Below are positions 5,550 through 11,567 of a stretch of 11,567 bases of DNA, one piece after another. Position numbers and translations under genes: made by a program. This DNA comes from Lachnospiraceae bacterium (lineage in GTDB: Bacteria > Bacillota > Clostridia > Lachnospirales > Lachnospiraceae). Location: contig JAILJL010000172.1 of NCBI GenBank assembly GCA_024694785.1, positions 1 to 11,567 on the forward strand. Direction: 5' to 3'. The stretch's first letter is position 1. Each line of letters opens with the position of its first letter. The notes below the pieces were generated by a model. It worked only from the letters and a program-made list of their open reading frames with translations. It ran no database searches and was not told where the DNA came from.

Positions 5550-5667
5550 GGTCATTTACGGACTTCTTCCGTGGCTTAAGGAAAGCCACTTCAGAATCTG
5601 CCTTCGGCAGACGCATCTTCGATGCGGTCATTTACGAGTATAATTCTTCTGAAGAAGAATTATACTC
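5550..5667 (-). repeat. tandem hairpin array between flgL and fliW, three hairpins framed by an 11-bp direct repeat
   Basis: Five successive inverted repeats occur: 5558-5572 (ACGGA/TCCGT), 5571-5589 (GTGGCTT/AAGCCAC), 5597-5611 (TCTGCC/GGCAGA, GAA loop on the minus strand), 5612-5626 (CGCATC/GATGCG, GAA loop) and 5636-5667 (a 14-bp perfect stem, GAGTATAATTCTTC and its complement, UUCA loop on the minus strand). The fifth begins in the flgL stop codon. The direct repeat CGTAAATGACC (minus strand) occurs at 5626-5636 and 5550-5560 and brackets the second to fourth hairpins. No T-run follows the strongest hairpin, so it is not a normal terminator. The function is unknown to me. Confidence 0.7.
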
Positions 5668-7262
5668 TACAAATATGTTAAAAGTGTCATCTGATTGATT
5701 TCGCTTGCTGCTTTAAGTGACGACTCATATGCGAGATTTGCGGTTTCATAATCAATTAATATATCGGATAATTCTCTGTCTTCATTACTGTGAATCAATT
5801 CCTGTAAGGAAGATTTCTGTGCAGTTACTCGTGTCTTGGTAAGTTCAAGTCTGCTTGATCTGCTTCCGACATCGGTCTTCGCAAGCTCAGTCGTCTGCTT
5901 ATAATTCTGGAATCTGGTAATTCCTTTGGAGAATACGGATCTGAGATTCTCTGTTGTATAATCTACTTCCTTATTAATAGCTTCAAGCCATGTTGCAAAC
6001 GCTTTCTGATAATCATCGCCCGCATACATCGGATCCTTAATCATTGCCTCTATACGAGTTTTCTTCTCATTTGCCTTCTGCGATGCGGTTACCGCATCCA
6101 TAAGTTCCTTAATATCTCGTCCTATAGCTGTGGATAAGATACCATCCTGTCCTGCCTGAGTATTAACATTAAGCTCCTGATTACCGGCTACCGTATAATT
6201 GATATCCTGAACTTCTCGTTCAAATTCAATACCTGTATTAAGATCTTTACAATCGAAATACATCTCCGGTCTTACCTCGCCTTTATCGAATCCCTTCTTA
6301 TAATACTCAACTTCTGCAACGATGTTATTTTCACCATATAGCTGTGCATATGTCTTAATACCCTGTTCCACGATATCTTCATTAAGAATTATCTCGCCCG
6401 TATCATGCAAAAGTACTGCTGTCGGAGCACCCGGTATGCCGGCAAGCTCTCCTCCGTAAGAGATGAATTCTGCATAAGACATTACCACTATATTCTGCTG
6501 TGCAATATCAAGTCCGTAAGAATTGTCATCGTTCAATACCGACTCTTCACCGGTATTCGGATCTGTATATTTTAATACCAGCTTCGGAACCAGATCTGCT
6601 CCGGTATCCGTAACTTTATCAAGATTATCATACGCTAATCTCATTCTATAATTATATACATTATCGATTTCATCATTTACATCCGGAACATTTGCCATCA
6701 TATCTGCCGCCGAATTAGGTACGGTTAAGATATTCTTCTGATAACACTTCTTGTCGATGCTGCTGATACTTACACGGTCTGTTATACGATAATAGGCGTC
6801 TTCCGTTGCTTCCTGAAAAGTAAGTGTCTTATTGGTCTTATATCCGGTAAAAATTGTTCTTCCGGCATATTCCGTATTACCTTCGGCGTAGATCTGATCT
6901 ACGTAAGCAGACAAATTGCTTAATATAATGTTACGGTCATCTGTTGTGAGCGTTCCGGTCGAACCGTTAACGCAAAGTGTATATATATCCTTAAATACAT
7001 TACTCATGTTATTAAGGGATGTCTCTGTGACCTTAAGCCAGCTCTCCGCATCCGGAATATTCTTATCGGTATACTGCTCAACCTCGTGAAGAGAATCTCT
7101 AAGGCGAAGAGAACGAATAGCTACTACAGGATCGTCAGAAGGCTTATCAATCTTCTTCTGACTTGTCATCTGACCGTTATATTTATCTGTAAGGTTCTTG
7201 GTGCCGTTAATATTGGTCTTGCTGTGCATTGTAATCATGCTATTGGTAATTCTCATTGCCAT
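5667..7262 (-). CDS. flgL: flagellar hook-filament junction protein FlgL (HAP3), enlarged
   Basis: FlgL joins the filament to FlgK at the hook tip. The 531-residue protein has FlgL/flagellin-like ends: MAMRITNSMITMHSKTNING at the start with KPSDDP at 40-45, and SSRLELTKTRVTAQKSSLQE followed by the final YETANLAYESSLKAASEINQ segment, ending MTLLTYL. Well-studied FlgL proteins have about 300 residues, so about 230 residues of extra outer domain (roughly 150-400) lie between these helices. It contains cysteines (in TLCVNG, KKCYQK and FDCKDL). AGGAGG overlaps the flgK copy 2 stop codon (7274-7276) and sits 7 bases before ATG, so the two are coupled. A 173-base hairpin-rich gap follows before fliW. 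Confidence 0.95.
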   Translation of the reverse strand: MAMRITNSMITMHSKTNINGTKNLTDKYNGQMTSQKKIDKPSDDPVVAIRSLRLRDSLHEVEQYTDKNIPDAESWLKVTETSLNNMSNVFKDIYTLCVNGSTGTLTTDDRNIILSNLSAYVDQIYAEGNTEYAGRTIFTGYKTNKTLTFQEATEDAYYRITDRVSISSIDKKCYQKNILTVPNSAADMMANVPDVNDEIDNVYNYRMRLAYDNLDKVTDTGADLVPKLVLKYTDPNTGEESVLNDDNSYGLDIAQQNIVVMSYAEFISYGGELAGIPGAPTAVLLHDTGEIILNEDIVEQGIKTYAQLYGENNIVAEVEYYKKGFDKGEVRPEMYFDCKDLNTGIEFEREVQDINYTVAGNQELNVNTQAGQDGILSTAIGRDIKELMDAVTASQKANEKKTRIEAMIKDPMYAGDDYQKAFATWLEAINKEVDYTTENLRSVFSKGITRFQNYKQTTELAKTDVGSRSSRLELTKTRVTAQKSSLQELIHSNEDRELSDILIDYETANLAYESSLKAASEINQMTLLTYL

Positions 7263-7273
7263 AGTATCGCCTC

Positions 7274-9202
7274 CTATGCTCCGGTATTAAGTATCAACTG
7301 GTTATACATCTCCTGCAATACAGATACCATCTTGGATGAAAGATTATATGCATTCTGGAACTTAACAAGATCAAGTGCCTCTTCATCCGAGTCAACTGCC
7401 GATATACTCATTCGCTGATTGAGTATCGCCTGCTGCAGGTTCTCATAATTATTTGTAAATATTTTGGTTTTCTGTGTATCTACAGAGATATCGGAAAGAA
7501 GACATTGTAAGAAGTCTCCCGCAACTCCGCCTCTGAAGATCTTGGTCTTGTCCTTCAAATCAAGGAGCTTTTCTACTATATCGTACGAATCGACGCCATT
7601 ATTAAATGCTTTTTGCGAAGAAGTTGAAATTGTTGAAGAATCTTTCATAGCTTCGCTGCAAACCGTAAAGTTCTTTGCATTAAGAAATGTGTAGTAATAG
7701 CTGCCTTTGTAAGTCTTAACGGTATTACCGTCGGCATCTGTCGACTCTGTTACCTGGTGAGAATCATAATCATATTCTCCGCCATTCGTAAGGTCATTGG
7801 CCACGAAGAAAGCATTGGTTAATTCGCCATTTTCGTTAACGCCGTCCATCGAAATTTTATTGTATTCGATTGCAAAGTTACGAACGAATTCGCTTATCTG
7901 CTGCTGGTAATATGCTATTCCCATGTAATCTACCTGAGTACCGATTATTGCTTCTCTGCCGGTAAGCGGCATAAGCTCGTATATATCAATCGGCGCTCCG
8001 TCTGAATCCTTAGTCAGGGTAAATACATATTCGTATGTGCTCTCGCCCGTTGTTGCATCTACCGTCTCTCTAAGCTCGTATTCATCATATCTGAATTCCT
8101 TGCTTCCAAGCTTAATCATTCCGTGCTCAGGCATCGTAATCTGCTTCGGATCCGTAATGGAAGGATCACTTATCGTTACCGTATAAGGTCTTACCGCCTT
8201 ATTTAACGGAACCTCTTTAATAGTTCCGCTGAATGCCTGATTATTGTTGCCGTCTCTTATATCAAAAAGTGCTTTCAACGAACCCCCCATGGTTCTTGTA
8301 GTTACTTCAAGCTTTCTTGATGACACTTCATCGGTATACTGATTAATTGCCCAGTAGATATCATATAATCCGTCTACATCACATTCATTTACCTGATTCT
8401 CTGTCGTACGTGGTACGCAGATAAGCTTGGTGAAATCATATGTATCCACAAGCATCTGTCCGTCAATTCTGACACGATACTCGGTAGCACCCGTCTCTAC
8501 ATCCGGCATGTTGGTGTTAACTATAGGTCTTTCGGTAACATCTACCGGAACAATCTTCGATAACTGGTCTACAAGTAAGTTACGCTGATCTCTAAGTTCG
8601 GCTGCAGAAGAATGCTGCTGTTCGATAATGTTGATCTGCTTGGTTAAATTCGCGATCTTCTGCGCGATGCCGTTGATCTCTTCAACCTTTGTCTCTATAA
8701 CGTTGTTAACTTCATCCTGAAGTCTGTATAGCTGCTCATTGATACTGTTGAAGTATTCGCAAAGTGTCATCGCCTTGCTTATATACGCATTTCTCGTTGT
8801 AAGAGAATGTGCATCTGTCTTCATTGTATCCATTGCTTTAAAATAATCACTGAAAATAGTGGTAAATCCTTTTACATTCTCATCATCAAGGAAGTTAATC
8901 TCTATCTGAGATAAGTAATCCGCCTTGGTTGACTGCTCTCCGAGTCTTGATTCGTTTGACCAGTACTTAAGGTCATAATATTTATTGCGAAGCTGTTCTA
9001 TCTCTGTTACTTCAACACCGCTGCCCATTGAACCGTACTTTGCTTCAACGCGAATCGCCTGCATTGACTGCATATTGGCTCTCTGTCTTGTGTAACCTTC
9101 GGTATCCACATTAGAGATATTGTTCGCTGCCGTATTAACTGCTGTCTGATATGTAGAAAGTCCGCTTCCCGCGATTGTCAATCCGAAAAATTGTGAAGGC
9201 AT
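7274..9202 (-). CDS. flgK: flagellar hook-associated protein FlgK (HAP1), second copy
   Basis: This is a 642-residue FlgK-type junction protein, longer than the roughly 500-550 of well-studied homologues. The N-terminal D0 segment is MPSQFFGLTIAGSGLSTYQT followed by NTAANNISNVDTEGYTRQRA, with GSGVEV nearby. A coiled region contains ELRDQRNLLVDQL (202-214). The C-terminal helix carries the FlgK signature SDEEALDLVKFQNAYNLSSK and ends NTGA. It is a full-length paralogue of the gene at 9228-10982, not a fragment, and the two differ clearly in their central domains. AGGAGG lies 9 bases before ATG in the 25-base gap after copy 1. Several cysteines occur (for example TLCEYF, KLICVP and NECDVD). Whether both copies sit in the same junction is not visible from sequence. 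Confidence 0.94.
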   Translation of the reverse strand: MPSQFFGLTIAGSGLSTYQTAVNTAANNISNVDTEGYTRQRANMQSMQAIRVEAKYGSMGSGVEVTEIEQLRNKYYDLKYWSNESRLGEQSTKADYLSQIEINFLDDENVKGFTTIFSDYFKAMDTMKTDAHSLTTRNAYISKAMTLCEYFNSINEQLYRLQDEVNNVIETKVEEINGIAQKIANLTKQINIIEQQHSSAAELRDQRNLLVDQLSKIVPVDVTERPIVNTNMPDVETGATEYRVRIDGQMLVDTYDFTKLICVPRTTENQVNECDVDGLYDIYWAINQYTDEVSSRKLEVTTRTMGGSLKALFDIRDGNNNQAFSGTIKEVPLNKAVRPYTVTISDPSITDPKQITMPEHGMIKLGSKEFRYDEYELRETVDATTGESTYEYVFTLTKDSDGAPIDIYELMPLTGREAIIGTQVDYMGIAYYQQQISEFVRNFAIEYNKISMDGVNENGELTNAFFVANDLTNGGEYDYDSHQVTESTDADGNTVKTYKGSYYYTFLNAKNFTVCSEAMKDSSTISTSSQKAFNNGVDSYDIVEKLLDLKDKTKIFRGGVAGDFLQCLLSDISVDTQKTKIFTNNYENLQQAILNQRMSISAVDSDEEALDLVKFQNAYNLSSKMVSVLQEMYNQLILNTGA

Positions 9203-9227
9203 ATTACGTAACCTCCTCTCTTAGAAA

Positions 9228-10982
9228 CTATCTTCCGAGCTGCATTATCATGTGCTCTATCATTTCATCTATTGTAGTAATGAAACGGCTCGCTGCATTA
9301 TATGCACTCTGGAATCTTATCATATTACTCAATTCTTCATCGGATGAAACTCCGATAACCATCGTTCTCTGCGTCTCGATGGATGAAACCGAAGAAGTAA
9401 GCGTATTGGTTACGCTCATGTATACAGAACCGTTCGATGCAACATATCCAACCATGTTATCGTAGTAGTTCTTGTATGAGAACTTCGGTGTATCAGGTGA
9501 CAGCTCCAATGTATCTGTATCAAATACCTTTGCAAGCTTATCTGACAAACTATGATCGACTTCACCATTCCGGCGGAATGTCGCAAGTCTTGTCTCATCC
9601 GCCGTAAGAGCTTTGTTAACCTCTAAGTTAAGTATATTGTAAAACGTTGCAGTATCCTTCGGAATAGGTATTCCGAGAAGGTCGTACTCGTCTTCTCCGA
9701 CTTCTTCTTCATTATATACGTACCAGGTCTTGCCGTTATTATCAACGGTTTCCGTATAACGCGGTCTGCTTCTTCTGGAGAAAAGCTCTGCTGCCGGCTT
9801 CTCGCCTGCGGCACCGACCGTTCCGTTATCTTCATCCCATACAAGAACTGTCTTGCTCTCTGTTCCGATATCAATCGTAACTTCCTTTAAAGGTGAGAAG
9901 AGATTATTAAGTGTGGTTGTTATACTTCTTACCAGGCTGTCAAGCTGCGCCTCTGCGGTCTCAACAGGTGAAAGCTGAGTTGTATTGGCGAATTCTTTCG
10001 CACTTTTCTCGGTTATGTCCCGGAAGTCCGCAACCTCTGTACCTCTGCACATTACAATTGCCTTAAGCTCTCCGATATCGGTATTTAACTCGGATGAGAT
10101 ATCTACCGTAAAGTCAAATACATCAACGTATTCTTCTTTCATAAAGTCGGATAATTCCTTCCAGACCGGAGTCTCAAATCCTGTTGTTGTATCTGTTCTT
10201 ACTGCCATCTGATGGCAGGTAAATCTGTCTACAAATTCCTGCGCTTCAAGCTTAACTGTTACAGCACCGTCTTCCTGCTCCTTGAAGCTGATTCGTGCAA
10301 GTGCGCCAAGCTCATCGAGAAGAACATCTCTTTGGTCTCTTAATTCCATTGCGGTCTCAACGTGATTGGCCTCAACCGTTCTTATTCTGTCATTAAGATC
10401 TGCAATGGCCTTGCCTATATCATTAATTCTCTTAACTTTGTCTTCAATCTGGGAATTTAAGTTAAGCTGATATTCCTTGAGGCTGTCATAAAGCGATTCT
10501 GATCTCTCTATGAAAAGTGTAGCCTTCTGAACTACGAGGTTCTGGTTAACCGATGATCCCGGATTCTTAACAAGTTCTTGTATGGCTTCATTTAAGTCAG
10601 CCAGTACTTCCTGGAAAGCTTCACCTTCCGTCTCCTGTAAAAGTTCCTGAATCTCATTGGTTGTTCCGTAACAGGTCTCATAGAAGTTCTTTCTTCCGGA
10701 TTCCGAACGGAAATATGTATCAAGGAAAACATCTCTTGTATGAACAACATCGCCGACTGCAACACCAAGACCTGACTGCTTCATATTAATCGACTGATGA
10801 TACAGATGGTTCATCTTGGCTTCCGACAATGTGGAATACTCTTTATCAGAAAAAAGAACCTGTTCACGTACATACCCTTGGGTATTTAAGTTGGACAGGT
10901 TATTTGCGGTGACGTTGATGGCGTTCTGTGCACCGGCTAATCCCGACTGACCAACATATAAGCTACCGAATCCGTTTGCCAT
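9228..10982 (-). CDS. flgK: flagellar hook-associated protein FlgK (HAP1), first copy
   Basis: FlgK is the junction protein directly on the hook. I place the start at 10982 (584 residues): MANGFGSLYVGQSGL then aligns position for position with the start of the second copy, and GGTGA lies 5 bases upstream. An in-frame ATG at 10994 would add MVTN, but its nearest ribosome-like AAAGG is only one base away. GTG at 10991 is a third option. N-terminal helix motif: VTANNLSNLNTQGYVREQ. A coiled segment contains ELRDQRDVLLDEL (213-225). The C-terminal helix has SSDEELSNMIRFQSAYNAAS and ends MQLGR. Three cysteines were seen (ETCYG, FTCHQ, VMCRG). It follows flgN, its likely chaperone gene, after a short hairpin-bearing gap. 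Confidence 0.95.
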   Translation of the reverse strand: MANGFGSLYVGQSGLAGAQNAINVTANNLSNLNTQGYVREQVLFSDKEYSTLSEAKMNHLYHQSINMKQSGLGVAVGDVVHTRDVFLDTYFRSESGRKNFYETCYGTTNEIQELLQETEGEAFQEVLADLNEAIQELVKNPGSSVNQNLVVQKATLFIERSESLYDSLKEYQLNLNSQIEDKVKRINDIGKAIADLNDRIRTVEANHVETAMELRDQRDVLLDELGALARISFKEQEDGAVTVKLEAQEFVDRFTCHQMAVRTDTTTGFETPVWKELSDFMKEEYVDVFDFTVDISSELNTDIGELKAIVMCRGTEVADFRDITEKSAKEFANTTQLSPVETAEAQLDSLVRSITTTLNNLFSPLKEVTIDIGTESKTVLVWDEDNGTVGAAGEKPAAELFSRRSRPRYTETVDNNGKTWYVYNEEEVGEDEYDLLGIPIPKDTATFYNILNLEVNKALTADETRLATFRRNGEVDHSLSDKLAKVFDTDTLELSPDTPKFSYKNYYDNMVGYVASNGSVYMSVTNTLTSSVSSIETQRTMVIGVSSDEELSNMIRFQSAYNAASRFITTIDEMIEHMIMQLGR

Positions 10983-11015
10983 ATTTGTCACCATACCTTT
11001 CTTTAAGAATTTCTA

Positions 11016-11050
11016 TCGGGAGTACGCCGGATTACTCCAACGCCTCCCGA
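11016..11050 (-). repeat. overlapping alternative hairpins between flgN and flgK
   Basis: TCGGGAG (11016-11022) pairs with CTCCCGA (11044-11050), and GGAGTA (11019-11024) pairs with TACTCC (11033-11038). The arms overlap, so the two stems exclude each other. There is no adjacent T-run on the minus strand, where TAGAAATTC follows. It lies about 22-34 bases before the ribosome-site region of flgK. A regulatory role is possible but unproven. Confidence 0.45.
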
Positions 11051-11062
11051 AAAGGATTTTCG

Positions 11063-11563
11063 TTATTGTGTTACATTAAAACCGCCGCCCGGCAATATAG
11101 TATCTGTACTATACGCGTTCTTATTATAATTTGCTGTTGTCGGCGCCTGGCGTGTACTTCGTATAAGGTTCATATCGTATTCGAGCATCTCTAAGGATTG
11201 TTTCAATAACGCTTCATTCTCCTTATTGATCTTGGCAACTTCGATAAGTGTAAGTCTTATCTTCTCACGAAGATTAAGTATCTTCGTCTTCTCGTCCGGC
11301 CGTTTATCCAGAATCGTTGCCATATTTAATAAAGTAAGGCTCGCAGCAGGAACCTTTAATATTCCCGCCATCTCTTCACGAAGCTTGGCACGCTTCTTGT
11401 CGAGATTCATAATGGAACCGACTATTTCCTGCTCCTGCTCGGTAAGTTTCATGAGCTCGTCAACTCTCGCATAGACGATTGTCGCCGTCTTCTTTCTCGA
11501 TATGAAAGCAAGGTCTTCATAGGCTTTATTTTCTTCTTCGAGAACCGAGATAAACTCATCCAT
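11063..11563 (-). CDS. flgN: flagellar export chaperone FlgN (start at window edge)
   Basis: FlgN is a cytoplasmic chaperone for FlgK and FlgL. This 166-residue product is helical and highly charged, with no membrane segment: MDEFISVLEEENKAYEDLAF, a central ARVDELMKLTEQEQEIVGSI stretch, a long helix through LREKIRLTLIEVAKINKENE, and a flexible tail ending PGGGFNVTQ. Length and composition match the FlgN family, and the position directly before the two flgK genes supports the role. Only 4 bases precede the ATG in this window, so the ribosome site is not visible and a longer start upstream cannot be excluded. Confidence 0.9.
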   Translation of the reverse strand: MDEFISVLEEENKAYEDLAFISRKKTATIVYARVDELMKLTEQEQEIVGSIMNLDKKRAKLREEMAGILKVPAASLTLLNMATILDKRPDEKTKILNLREKIRLTLIEVAKINKENEALLKQSLEMLEYDMNLIRSTRQAPTTANYNKNAYSTDTILPGGGFNVTQ

Positions 11564-11567
11564 GATA

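Noticed and set aside
5636..5667. Intrinsic terminator after flgL
   Set aside because: The stem is strong, but there is no T-run on the minus strand after it, so it is reported as a hairpin in the array only.
5550..5667. CRISPR-like array
   Set aside because: The repeats are different hairpins, with only one 11-bp pair repeated directly. There are no regular repeats and spacers, and no cas genes.
10983..10994. Longer flgK start at ATG 10994 (extra MVTN)
   Set aside because: AAAGG is only one base from this ATG, whereas ATG at 10982 has GGTGA at 5 bases and aligns exactly with the start of the second FlgK. The longer form is not strictly excluded.

Overview
The window is a block of late flagellar genes, all on the minus strand. 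It comes from a low-GC, Gram-positive, anaerobe-type genome, most likely a motile Lachnospiraceae (Roseburia/Butyrivibrio/Lachnospira-like). This placement rests on the gene order, the strong AGGAGG ribosome sites, the side-by-side pair of flgK genes and the fliW-csrA couple. No species assignment is attempted.

In transcription order (right to left) the layout is: flgN chaperone (11063-11563), flgK copy 1 (9228-10982), flgK copy 2 (7274-9202), an enlarged flgL (5667-7262), a hairpin-rich gap, fliW (5032-5493), csrA (4815-5030), a 161-base leader, flaG (4243-4653), fliD (2714-4231), fliS (2309-2701), a FliT/FlgN-like small coiled-coil protein (1828-2307), a leader with a possible terminator, flagellin fliC (575-1657), a strong palindrome that probably ends the flagellin transcript, a 360-base gap, and the first 71 codons of a second, nearly identical flagellin that runs off the left edge (1-214). 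No RNA genes, mobile elements, CRISPR arrays or phage genes were seen.

The proteins cover the distal half of the flagellum. FlgK and FlgL form the hook-filament junction, FliC is the filament, FliD the cap, FlaG a filament-associated protein, and FlgN, FliS and the FliT-like protein are export chaperones. FliW and CsrA form the translational control pair: CsrA represses flagellin translation and FliW, released when flagellin is exported, antagonises it.

The most interesting signal is in the leaders. Both flagellin genes carry a 5-bp stem with an ANGGA-bearing hexaloop just upstream of an AAGGAGG ribosome site, with a compensatory base-pair difference between the copies. The flaG leader carries a hairpin with the identical AAGGAA hexaloop, followed by two more GGA motifs. 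These are the two-site architecture expected of CsrA targets, so the window seems to hold both the regulator pair and several cis targets. The fliW leader is also odd: a hairpin separates its ribosome site from its start, and an ACAAGGA motif abuts the start codon. Upstream of it lies a run of tandem hairpins, three of them bracketed by an 11-bp direct repeat.
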